From Paraburkholderia eburnea (lineage in GTDB: Bacteria > Pseudomonadota > Gammaproteobacteria > Burkholderiales > Burkholderiaceae): a stretch of DNA of 64,000 nucleotides. The stretch covers positions 16,425 through 80,424 of the forward strand of contig NZ_PQGA01000022.1 of assembly GCF_002917095.1 (NCBI RefSeq), read 5' to 3'. The notes beneath the pieces were generated by a model, which saw only the letters and a list, made by a program, of their open reading frames with translations, was not told the DNA's origin and did no database searches. The position numbers and the translations under genes were made by a program. This document shows, in pieces, positions 35,978-43,541 of this stretch. Each line of letters opens with the position of its first letter. The stretch's first letter is position 1.

Positions 35978-36101
35978 ATCGGTCGCGTCGCGTGAGCAAT
36001 CCAACATTTGTCCGATGTTTACGTTACGATTCGCTTCCAAATCTTTCTTGGCATTACAAGTGCCAGAACAAACAAGAATCGTTACGATAGACCGGGGTTA
36101 G

Positions 36102-36692
36102 ATGATCGTGAAAGAGGGGCGACACTTGGATTTAGGTTGCGGAATGAAACCCCGCAATCCGTATGGTTTTACGGGGTTGGCCGGCATTGACGTGCACGGC
36201 GGCTTTTTGGAAGAAAGTCCGTTCGAATACCGAAAGGCAAATCTCGCGCTGGAGTCAATTCCGTTCGAAGCGGACTCGTTTGACTCGGTTTCGGCGTTCG
36301 ATTTCATTGAACACGTTCCGCGCCAACTCGCTGTGGACGGGCAAATACGTTTGCCGTTTGTCGAGCTGATGAACGAGGTTCATCGCGTGCTGAAACCGGG
36401 CGGCAAGTTCTATGCGATGACGCCGGCTTTCCCGTCTCCGAAGGCGCTGGTCGATCCAACCCATGTGAACATCATCACCGAAGAGACGCACGAATATTTT
36501 TGCGGCGCGGCGGCGTACGGCCGAAACTACGGCTTTCGCGGAAACTTTAAACCCCTACGCGTTGAATGGGTCGCGGAAAAAAACGCACATATTGCCGGAC
36601 GTTCGTTCCGAAAGAGCGTGCGGAATCTGCATCGGCGTTTCTTTAAAGGCGGCCTCTCTCATCTTCTGTGGGAGCTGGAGGCGGTCAAGTAG
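36102..36692 (+). CDS. Class I SAM-dependent methyltransferase (cargo gene)
   Basis: A 196-residue enzyme. Motif I is HLDLGCGMKPRNPYG, the acidic loop is GIDVHGG, the post-I region is FDSVSAFDFIEHV, and the late motif is VLKPGGKFYAMTP. The pattern is Methyltransf_11-like, with small molecules or sugars as typical substrates; there is no DPPY or PCQ motif of DNA methylases. It is preceded by 120 bases of intergenic DNA with CGTTACGAT repeats and followed by a terminator. It is absent from P2 and looks like cargo. It might change a surface polysaccharide or nucleotide, but that is a guess. Confidence 0.75.
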   Translation: MIVKEGRHLDLGCGMKPRNPYGFTGLAGIDVHGGFLEESPFEYRKANLALESIPFEADSFDSVSAFDFIEHVPRQLAVDGQIRLPFVELMNEVHRVLKPGGKFYAMTPAFPSPKALVDPTHVNIITEETHEYFCGAAAYGRNYGFRGNFKPLRVEWVAEKNAHIAGRSFRKSVRNLHRRFFKGGLSHLLWELEAVK

Positions 36693-36766
36693 GGGCGCAG
36701 GTAGATTGCCTTGTGAAATCGGACTGCGCCGATAGCGTAGCGCCTTACCAGCATCGAATCCATCAG

Positions 36767-36798
36767 GCCGCCTGCGTAGAAATACGCGGCGGCTTTTT
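36767..36798 (+). terminator. Rho-independent terminator after the methyltransferase
   Basis: GCCGCCTGCGTA, loop GAAA, TACGCGGCGGC (one bulged T), then TTTTT. It ends at the stop of the leftward gene that meets it here. Confidence 0.85.
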
Positions 36799-37115
36799 CA
36801 TTCCTTGGATTTGGTGTTGCCCTTTCGCCGCGCCGCTTCTAGGCCTGCCACAATTTCATCGACTGCCGCCTGCTGCCTCGGCGTGGGCGGATCGGTCAGA
36901 CATGGTTCGGCCGCAAGCTCGCGCTCGAAGCATTCCTATACTGTAGACGGCACAGCTCCGTGTCCCTCACCGATAAAAAGCCGAATCTGGTTCGCGCGCC
37001 GGATCGTTGAGCGTAGCCGATGTATTTCCCAAAGCAACTCAAGCACGAGCGGAGTGGGGCTCTCGTCCCAAATTTCCGCGAGTCGGACGGCGGGCAAGGG
37101 TGGGCGGTGGCGCAT
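36798..37115 (-). pseudogene. Leftward SOS-type phage gene with in-frame amber stop
   Basis: From ATG 37115 the frame reads MRHRPPLPAVRLAEIWDESP and continues through ELLWEIHRLRSTIRRANQIRLF to a TAG at 36936-36938 (codon 60). The same frame then goes on without a break for 45 codons (ECFERELAAEPCLTDPPTPR to KGNTKSKE) and stops at a TGA inside the terminator. Good codon use on both sides suggests one ~105-residue gene interrupted by a single change, for instance TGG to TAG, or read through by a suppressor. No domain is recognised. A LexA-box lies 18 bases before the start. Coliphage 186 places its LexA-controlled tum gene in a similar spot near cos. Confidence 0.55.
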
Positions 37116-37132
37116 GAGTAATTCAACATATG

Positions 37133-37148
37133 CTGTATGGATATACAG
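37133..37148. promoter_or_regulatory. LexA (SOS) box
   Basis: CTGT-ATGGATAT-ACAG is an exact match to the CTGT-N8-ACAG core used by beta- and gammaproteobacterial LexA, with an AT-rich spacer. It lies 18 bases before the start of the leftward gene and overlaps its likely promoter. Confidence 0.75.
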
Positions 37149-37352
37149 TATAGCGATCGGTGGGGAGAGGGAACAAGGAACGGCGAGCCGATTTGAGGCG
37201 CCAGGAGCCGATAGCGGGGTGCTCCGTCATCCAGAACACGCCCAACGGCTGGCAAGCCCCTGAGAAGCCGAGAAAGCAGGGGGGCGCACGTTCGCGTGGT
37301 ATTTAGGGCTAGATATGAAACACAAGTGTCCAGCGTGAACGCCAAAAACGCA

Positions 37353-37371
37353 GTCCCCCTCCCCGCCTGCC
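37353..37371. other. Candidate cos (packaging) site
   Basis: The reverse complement, GGCAGGCGGGGAGGGGGAC, resembles the 19-base cohesive end of P2 (GGCGAGGCGGGGAAAGCAC) and shares AGGCGGGGA. It sits in the only long untranslated stretch on the A side of gene Q. The flanking 37150-37634 region has a GC-rich hairpin (CCCGC...GCGGG near 37420-37440) and no supported gene, then turns AT-rich before the defence genes. Confidence 0.45.
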
Positions 37372-37634
37372 GACTTCTAAATGGGCGCGTTTTGATGCAG
37401 GCACTAAAACCGCCCGAACCCGCGCTGGAAGCGGGCAGCGGCTGCCAATACGAGCGACGCGGTTAACGCAACTTGGCGCAAAAAGATGCGGGTTGACCGC
37501 CTAGACTTGGCTCAAAGTCGGGGTGTGACAAAAAATATGCAAAATGATGTTAAAAATTACAAAAAGTCAGGCAACAAAGTCAAAAAACAACTTTTTTTTG
37601 TTGTATTCTCCATCTCGTTCACTAGGAGAGTACC

Positions 37635-38867
37635 TTGATTCATTCCCTGACGATTGAAAACTTCATGTCGGTGCGCGATCGGCATGTGATCGACCTGGGC
37701 ATAGGCGCCGCTGTAAATGACAACGCGGAACGTTACGCTGACGCTTGGAGCGGATCGGCCAAACGTGTGCCGAAGGTAGTTGCGTTCTTCGGACCTAACG
37801 CAGCCGGGAAATCAACTGTCTTGCGTGCGATACAGCACATCACTTGGTTCGTCCGCGATAGTTTCCAATTTCAAGCGAACACAACTCTTCCTATCGAGCC
37901 GTTTTGGGGCGCTGGCCTCGAAGGCGAGCCTATCAAGCTGGCGATTGAGTTTGACACTAGTGAAAAGTGGTGGCCGGCGCCGGACAATTTGCCAGGCCTG
38001 CAAGTCTCACCGGAAACTTGTCGTTACTCTTATGAGGTTCAGTTCGAGTACAAAAATTTCAGACGCTCGGTTCTAAGTGAGGCGCTTTATTCATGGCCGT
38101 CGTATGCAAAGCGAAAAATTCGTCTTTTCGAACGTGACGCAAATGGAGACGTTAGCGCATCGATCGAATTCGGGTTGGCCAAGCACAAAGCTGTGTTAAA
38201 ACAGATTCTTCGGGATAATGCCAGTGTAATATCTACCTTGGCGCAGCTTGACCACGAACCGTCGAAGCTACTACAAACTGCATCGCGGCGGATTAACTCG
38301 AATATCTTTATCGAGAAATCCGTCGTCAATGAACTGGCCATGCTTCAATTTTTTCAGGCGAATCCAGATTTCATCGAATCTGCAAACCGAGATTTATCGA
38401 ACATCGATCTTGGGATTCGTTCAATGTCTGTCGCGTCAGGTCCGCATGGGCCAATTGCGAACTTTGCGCACGAAGGTCTATCTAGGCCAGTTCCGCTTCC
38501 GTTAGAAAGTCACGGCACGCGGCAATTCCTACACGTATATCCGCACCTTGCGCATACATTGAAGAATGGTGGAATCGCTGTTATCGACGAGCTTGATCTC
38601 GCCATTCATCCGCTTGTCCTACCAGAAATTTTACGTTGGTTTTACTCGCCAGAGCGGAACCCTTTCAACGCGCAGCTTTGGATAACCTGCCAGAACGTGT
38701 CGTTGCTAGAGGAACTAACGAAAGAAGAGATCTATTTTTGTGAGAAAGACGCAGCTGGTGGAACCAGCATTTATGGTTTGAAGGATATTCAAGGCGTCCG
38801 GCGAGTCGACAATTTTTATCGTAAATATATGGGAGGTGCTTTTGGCGCAGTCCCTACTATCGGGTGA
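37635..38867 (+). CDS. RloA/AbiLi-like AAA ATPase of a defence pair
   Basis: A 410-residue OLD/RecF-like ATPase. The N-terminal strand MIHSLTIENFMSVRDRHVIDLG, Walker A FFGPNAAGKSTVLRA, a signature-like SHGTRQFLHVYPHLAHTL and Walker B GGIAVIDELDLAIHPLVLPEILRWF are in the family order, followed by LWITCQNVSLLEEL. No TOPRIM domain is attached. It uses TTG 37635 with a strong AGGAGAG just before. The gene is clearly less GC-rich than its neighbours and has an A/T-rich leader with the hairpin AACAAC-T8-GTTGT, signs of recent transfer. It is followed after 6 bases by an RloB protein, the AbiL/Rlo two-gene arrangement. Confidence 0.85.
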   Translation: MIHSLTIENFMSVRDRHVIDLGIGAAVNDNAERYADAWSGSAKRVPKVVAFFGPNAAGKSTVLRAIQHITWFVRDSFQFQANTTLPIEPFWGAGLEGEPIKLAIEFDTSEKWWPAPDNLPGLQVSPETCRYSYEVQFEYKNFRRSVLSEALYSWPSYAKRKIRLFERDANGDVSASIEFGLAKHKAVLKQILRDNASVISTLAQLDHEPSKLLQTASRRINSNIFIEKSVVNELAMLQFFQANPDFIESANRDLSNIDLGIRSMSVASGPHGPIANFAHEGLSRPVPLPLESHGTRQFLHVYPHLAHTLKNGGIAVIDELDLAIHPLVLPEILRWFYSPERNPFNAQLWITCQNVSLLEELTKEEIYFCEKDAAGGTSIYGLKDIQGVRRVDNFYRKYMGGAFGAVPTIG

Positions 38868-38873
38868 CGAAAG

Positions 38874-39431
38874 ATGCCGAAGCAGAAAATTGCCATACGA
38901 CATCGCGTCTTCATCGGTTGCGAGGGAGAAAGTGAGCGCAGCTATGTTGCACTCTTGCAGCAGTTAATGGGGTTGCGTACTCGGCATCATCTTATCCCTG
39001 AACTGCTGAATGGCGGCGACCATTTGGCGAATATCGAATCCGCGAAGAAGGCCCTTAGAAAGCACAATGAACAAGGGCGCGGTAAATTCGTAGCGAAATA
39101 TGTGCTTCTCGACAGCGACCAGCGGGGCAGGAACGCACAGCACGACGCCGAGTGTGACAGGCTCGCGCGCGAAAACGACTTTCGTCTGATTTGGCAAGAC
39201 CCGTGTCACGAGGCCTTACTTCTTCGCCACTTAGATAGATGCTCCAATCGACGACCACCGACTACGCCCGTTAGCGAACAACAACTGGTCGCCGAGTGGC
39301 CTGAGTATCAAAAGAACTTCGGCCGCGACAACCTCGGCACACGAATCGACATTAACGCACTCGAACGGGTGCGTCGCGTCGAACCCGTGCTGGGAGAGTT
39401 GCTTGTACTCGTTGGACTGGTGCCCAATTGA
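38874..39431 (+). CDS. RloB-family (AbiLii-like) protein, defence effector
   Basis: A 185-residue protein with RloB-family motifs: RVFIGCEGESERSYVALLQQL near the N terminus, VLLDSDQRGR (a DxD-type acidic site as in TOPRIM folds), and WQDPCHEALLLRHL, the counterpart of the NPxFExWLLLHF motif. By analogy with other ATPase plus TOPRIM-like pairs (AbiL, PARIS, OLD-type), the ATPase would sense infection and this protein would cut nucleic acid. It ends 10 bases from the oppositely oriented portal gene. The pair occupies the place of the P2 immunity genes tin and old. Confidence 0.82.
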   Translation: MPKQKIAIRHRVFIGCEGESERSYVALLQQLMGLRTRHHLIPELLNGGDHLANIESAKKALRKHNEQGRGKFVAKYVLLDSDQRGRNAQHDAECDRLARENDFRLIWQDPCHEALLLRHLDRCSNRRPPTTPVSEQQLVAEWPEYQKNFGRDNLGTRIDINALERVRRVEPVLGELLVLVGLVPN

Positions 39432-39440
39432 CCGGTCGTA

Positions 39441-40487
39441 TTAGACATCCAAGGTGTACGATGAAAAACGTACGATTTCGTCGCCGGCCCAATCATTGAA
39501 CGCGAGAAATTGATTCTGTAGTGGCGTGATCTCATTGCGCCCAAACACCTTCGCCGCCGTATCCGCCGCGCCGAAACCGCCCGTGTTGCTCGGCACGATG
39601 CCGAGTAATTGAGGCGGTACGCGGTGCGCTGCAAGCAAATCGTCGCGAGTGATGTTCTTGATGTTGAAAAACTCGTCCTTCGCAGCGACCTCAGACACCG
39701 GGATAAGCTGGAGACCGTCCTTTTTTCCATTCGGAGCGTAGTAGAACAGGTTCCGGAAATTGCCCGGCCCCTTAGCACTCTTGAGGGCGTCACGCAGCGC
39801 GTCGACATCATCCTGACTTTGTGCAGCGTCCGTCAGGTACAGGATGAAGCCCGCATGGCTTCCGTTCTCGTAGTAGCGCCGGCGGAAAAGCGTCGACGAC
39901 TCGTTTAGCCAGGCGGCGTGGAGGGCGCCCAGATATTCGGGCATACCGTAGACCTCTTGATTCACGTCGGGCTCAATCAGGTGATGCACGGCGCCAGCCT
40001 CGAATTCGTGCACTACTTTCCAGCCATCGGTTTGCGCGTAGCTCACCATGTCGACTCGGCGGCGCATGTACTTGCCGGGCGCGGCTTCAAATTTCAGCGT
40101 GCCGCCGAGTCGGTTTTTCTGCCGCTCGACATAGCCATTCCCGAACATCAGGAAATCGAGCGCCCACCGCCGGAAGGTGTCGCGCGAGAGAAGCCTGTGC
40201 GGGATAAATGTCGACGCGAGCACGTTTCGTTTGAAGTAGAGCGCAGACGCGTGGTGCGTGCCAGCTCTGAACGACTTCGCAAGGCCGGCAAGACTGATTG
40301 GCGGTTCATACCAGCCGTTGTAGCTCACCAGCTCGGCATAATCGAGTAGATCGGCGCGGTTCATCACCGGCATCGGATCGCCAAACGTGAACGCGCTCGC
40401 GCCCGCCGGGGCGCTGCTTGCGGTGACGGGTGCAGTTAGCTGTTCAGTCTGTGCGCGCTGCTGCGCGCGTCGGTTTCTCTCTTTCAT
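39441..40487 (-). CDS. Q: Phage portal protein, P2 gpQ
   Basis: A 348-residue portal (P2 gpQ has 344), forming the dodecameric DNA entry ring of the capsid. Typical sequence includes YNGWYEPPISLAGLAKSFRAGTHHASALYFKRNVLASTFIPH, HLIEPDVNQEVYGMPEYLGALHAAWLNESSTLFRRRYYENGSHAGFILYLTD, and RDDLLAAHRVPPQLLGIVPSNTGGFG near the end. It starts 4 bases inside the end of the terminase gene, so the two are coupled. Q and P are leftward and O onward are rightward, as in P2. It should be driven by an Ogr-dependent late promoter upstream of P. Confidence 0.95.
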   Translation of the reverse strand: MKERNRRAQQRAQTEQLTAPVTASSAPAGASAFTFGDPMPVMNRADLLDYAELVSYNGWYEPPISLAGLAKSFRAGTHHASALYFKRNVLASTFIPHRLLSRDTFRRWALDFLMFGNGYVERQKNRLGGTLKFEAAPGKYMRRRVDMVSYAQTDGWKVVHEFEAGAVHHLIEPDVNQEVYGMPEYLGALHAAWLNESSTLFRRRYYENGSHAGFILYLTDAAQSQDDVDALRDALKSAKGPGNFRNLFYYAPNGKKDGLQLIPVSEVAAKDEFFNIKNITRDDLLAAHRVPPQLLGIVPSNTGGFGAADTAAKVFGRNEITPLQNQFLAFNDWAGDEIVRFSSYTLDV

Positions 40488-42250
40488 ACGGAAATCTCCA
40501 TAAATCCGGAAGTGCGGGCCGCCATGCCTTCAAGCGGCTCGTTTGAAATTGCGTGCAGGACGGCCCAGGCAAGGTCGGCGTGTCCAACTTCTTCGCTGCG
40601 GCCAGCCTCATAGGTGACATGCCGACCGCTCGCCGTGACAGTCTTTTTGATCGCCATGAAGGCAGCAGCCATATCCGTCCAGCCCGCGTCGAACTGGAGC
40701 CGAGCGCCGTTCACCACAGACAAGCCTTTGAGTACAAGACGGCCTTTGACCTCGGGGGAATAGTTGAACGCCACGGCGGCCGGGTAGAACTGGCGCACGA
40801 GCTGATAGACGCCCTGGCCGATGCCGGTCGTGTCAATGGCCAGGTAAGCGACGTTGTAGCGCTGCGTGATTTCCTTGATTCTCTCGGCCTGCGCCTCGAA
40901 ATCCATGCCGCGAAACTGATGCTTTTCGAGCACGCGCAGCGGGCCACCAGGAACCACTGGCGGCGCGACGACGACGAGCGCCGCGGAGTCACCCGTTAGC
41001 GCCGGGTCATAGCCGACCCACACCGAACGGAAACCAAACGGGCGAAGCATCAGCGGCTCAACGTCGTCCCACACCTCCCACGAATCGACCATGCAGCGCT
41101 GGAGGTTTGCCAGCGTGAAAATCGACGCCGTATCGTCGATAAACTGGCACATCAGCAGATTGGCGAAATCCTCGGGGCTGTACTTGCGCCGCAATTCCTC
41201 AAGGTCGAACAACGTGCAGCCGCCACGCACGGCATCCTCTACCGTGACAATCTGGCGCCACTGGCCGTCCTCACAAAGCCGACCGCGCGCAAGCGCTTCG
41301 TGCGTTATGTCGAAGTGAACGTGGTCGGCCTTCGCGCGGCCTCGATTGATATGTTCGCCGTTCCAGAACGTGTAGGCCTGATGTGCAAGGCTCGATGGCG
41401 TCGAAAAATACGTTTCGCGCCATTTCTTGTGCATCGCCATGCCAGAAGCGACTTTCTGAAGCTCCTTGAAACGGCCGATCCAAAAATATTCGTCGACGTA
41501 CAGATTGCCGTGATAGCTCTGCGCCGTGCGGGCATTCGTGCCGAGAAAATAAAGCGTCGCCTCGTTCGGCAGGACAATCGGATCGCCCGTCAAATCTACA
41601 TCGGCGGCCTCGCGCGCAAACTGTGCAATGTACTGCTTGAAAACGTGCGCCTGCGCCTTGCTCGCAGATAGAAAAATCTGGTTCCGGCCGGTTTGCAAGG
41701 CGTCGTCGAGCGCTTCGCGCGCGAAATAGAACGTCGCACCGATCTGCCGCGATTTGAGGATGTTTCGTGTGCGCTGATGGCCGTTCCGATACCAGACTTT
41801 CTGATAGTCGAACTGGCAATCAAGAAATGCCTCGTGCAAGCGTGCAACCTGCTCGTCGCTGAATTCGTTGCGCGTCTGCTTTTTCTTCGGTGCTGCGTTG
41901 CGCGCCTCAATGTTCGGGTTGAGATCGGATTCCTTGCCCGTTTCGCTGTACTTGCGCACGCGTGCGACGCGTTCGAGCTGGCGCATCAGCAGGTCGATTT
42001 CCTTGTAATCGCCTGGCTCTTTCTTCTCTTTCGCGATCAACGCATTGACGCGCATTTCTGTCGTCAGCTCGATCGTGTCAATGGGCGACGTCTTATCCCA
42101 ATTCTCGCGCTGCTTCCACGTCTCGACGGTCGAGCGGTTCAGGTTCAGATGACGCGCGATCGACGACACGCGCCACCCTTGCCAGTAGAGCGCGCGTGCA
42201 GCCTTTCGCGGGTCTGCGGTCGTAGTTGGGTTGTCCGTGAGGTCGAGCAT
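40484..42250 (-). CDS. P: Terminase large (ATPase) subunit, P2 gpP
   Basis: This is the packaging ATPase. I start at ATG 42250, giving 588 residues, close to P2 gpP (590); an in-frame ATG at 42355 would add 35 residues without family similarity. The N-terminal helix-turn-helix for DNA recognition is SIARHLNLNRSTVETWKQRENWD. The ATPase motifs are in RNILKSRQIGATFYFAREAL and ARTAQSYHGNLYVDEYFWIG. The C-terminal part with VWVGYDPALTGDSAALVVVAPP and YLAIDTTGIGQGVYQLV is RNase-H-like. It partners gpM, which in P2 is the endonuclease subunit cutting cos. Confidence 0.93.
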   Translation of the reverse strand: MLDLTDNPTTTADPRKAARALYWQGWRVSSIARHLNLNRSTVETWKQRENWDKTSPIDTIELTTEMRVNALIAKEKKEPGDYKEIDLLMRQLERVARVRKYSETGKESDLNPNIEARNAAPKKKQTRNEFSDEQVARLHEAFLDCQFDYQKVWYRNGHQRTRNILKSRQIGATFYFAREALDDALQTGRNQIFLSASKAQAHVFKQYIAQFAREAADVDLTGDPIVLPNEATLYFLGTNARTAQSYHGNLYVDEYFWIGRFKELQKVASGMAMHKKWRETYFSTPSSLAHQAYTFWNGEHINRGRAKADHVHFDITHEALARGRLCEDGQWRQIVTVEDAVRGGCTLFDLEELRRKYSPEDFANLLMCQFIDDTASIFTLANLQRCMVDSWEVWDDVEPLMLRPFGFRSVWVGYDPALTGDSAALVVVAPPVVPGGPLRVLEKHQFRGMDFEAQAERIKEITQRYNVAYLAIDTTGIGQGVYQLVRQFYPAAVAFNYSPEVKGRLVLKGLSVVNGARLQFDAGWTDMAAAFMAIKKTVTASGRHVTYEAGRSEEVGHADLAWAVLHAISNEPLEGMAARTSGFMEISV

Positions 42251-42410
42251 GGCCGAAGCGTACCTGCCCAACGCGCGCGCGCGCAGCAGTTCAATTTGTA
42301 CCCGGCCGCGCCACGTTTTCAACTGATTGCCGTCGTCCGTCATCACCGGCAACATTCACTTACACGATTTACGAACCCAACACATAAGCCCCTTGTTCGG
42401 AGTGCAAACG

Positions 42411-43496
42411 ATGCAAAAGCGAAGCCTGTCGATGCGAAAGCGCAACCTGTCTTTCATCGCTGCCGCCATCGGCTCGATCGCTGCGGTGTTCGCAGTCGAC
42501 GCACATGCGGCGTCGAGCCTGATTGCGACCGGCGCGCACAGTGTCGACATGCTCGGCGTTGCTGGCTCCGCTGCGGCCGTGCTCGGCGTGGGTCAGATTG
42601 CGGCGACGAGCGGCAATCACGCGATCACGTCGAAGCAATTCCGCGTCGCCGTCGAAGGCGCGACGACGGACGGCCGCAACATCGAACGCGCCTGGATTCA
42701 GCAGATGGCAGGGCAGTACAACCCCGAGTTTTACGGCGCACGCGTGAACTGCGAGCACATTCGCGGCTATGTGCCGATGACGGGCGCTGCCGACCCGTCG
42801 AGCCGCTTCGGTTCCTACGGCGACGTGATCGGGCTGTCGGCAGAAGAAATTGCCGACGGCCCGCTCAAAGGCAAGCTCGCACTGTATGCGCAGATTGCGC
42901 CGACGCAGGCGCTCACCGACCTCGTGAAAGCGGGGCAGAAGGTGTACACGTCCATCGAAGTGAACCCGTCTTTCGCGGACACGAAGCAGGCATACCTGAT
43001 CGGCCTCGCTGTTACGGACAGTCCCGCGAGCCTCGGCACTGAAATGCTGTCGTTCGCGGCAAAGCAGGGTGAACACAATCCGCTGTCCGCTCGCAAGCAG
43101 GCACCCGGCAACGTGTTCACGGCCAGCGAAGAAACCGTCTTCGAGTTCGAAGCCACGACCCAGACGCCGATCGCCGCCGGCGCGGCACTCTTCAAGCGCG
43201 TGGGCGAAATCCTCGGCTTCGTGAAAGAGAAGGGCGCCAACGACGACAAGCGATTCAGTGACATGACGCAGGCCGTCGAAATGCTCGCCACCTTTTCCCG
43301 CGAACAGGCCACGCGCGCCGACACCTTCGCCGACCGGTTCACGAAGCTGGAAGGCGCATTGAAGACCGAACGCGAGGCGCACACCGCGACGGCGAAGAAG
43401 CTCGCCGAGCTGACGCAGACGCTATCGACGCAACCGGCTGGCGCAGTGCGGCCGACTGCAACCGGCACGCACGACGGCCACAAAACCGACTGCTAA
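42411..43496 (+). CDS. O: Capsid scaffolding protein and protease, P2 gpO, with an unusual N-terminal extension
   Basis: The gpO core begins ITSKQFRVAVEGATTDGRNIERAWIQQMAGQYNPEFYGARVNCEHIRG. The expected catalytic Asp (TDGR), His (CEHIRG) and Ser (YTSIEVNPSF) of this protease are present, with the coiled scaffold at the C-terminal end. P2 gpO has 284 residues; this frame from ATG 42411 has 361. The extra ~72 residues (MQKRSLSMRKRNLSFIAAAIGSI...) look like a signal sequence with an AHA-AS site and a second hydrophobic stretch. A clear GGAG precedes 42411, and no ATG lies near the usual start. A 21-base tandem duplication spans the start. Confidence 0.88.
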   Translation: MQKRSLSMRKRNLSFIAAAIGSIAAVFAVDAHAASSLIATGAHSVDMLGVAGSAAAVLGVGQIAATSGNHAITSKQFRVAVEGATTDGRNIERAWIQQMAGQYNPEFYGARVNCEHIRGYVPMTGAADPSSRFGSYGDVIGLSAEEIADGPLKGKLALYAQIAPTQALTDLVKAGQKVYTSIEVNPSFADTKQAYLIGLAVTDSPASLGTEMLSFAAKQGEHNPLSARKQAPGNVFTASEETVFEFEATTQTPIAAGAALFKRVGEILGFVKEKGANDDKRFSDMTQAVEMLATFSREQATRADTFADRFTKLEGALKTEREAHTATAKKLAELTQTLSTQPAGAVRPTATGTHDGHKTDC

Positions 43497-43541
43497 GCGA
43501 ATCCCGTCCGCAACCCCTCAACGAATCGGAGATTTACCCTC

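Noticed and set aside
36896..37345. A leftward 149-residue frame overlapping the SOS-type gene and LexA box
   Set aside because: It is in another frame, has no motif, runs through the LexA box and ends inside unrelated sequence. The frame behind the LexA box is preferred.
37635..39431. The ATPase pair as PARIS (AriA/AriB)
   Set aside because: The second protein has RloB-type motifs (CEGESE, LLDSD, DPCHEALLLRHL) rather than the DUF4435 pattern, so AbiL/Rlo is the better label, though the mechanisms may be alike.
42327..42410. An earlier start for gpO at 42327
   Set aside because: It would overlap the start region of the terminase gene and has no ribosome site. ATG 42411 has GGAG at good spacing.
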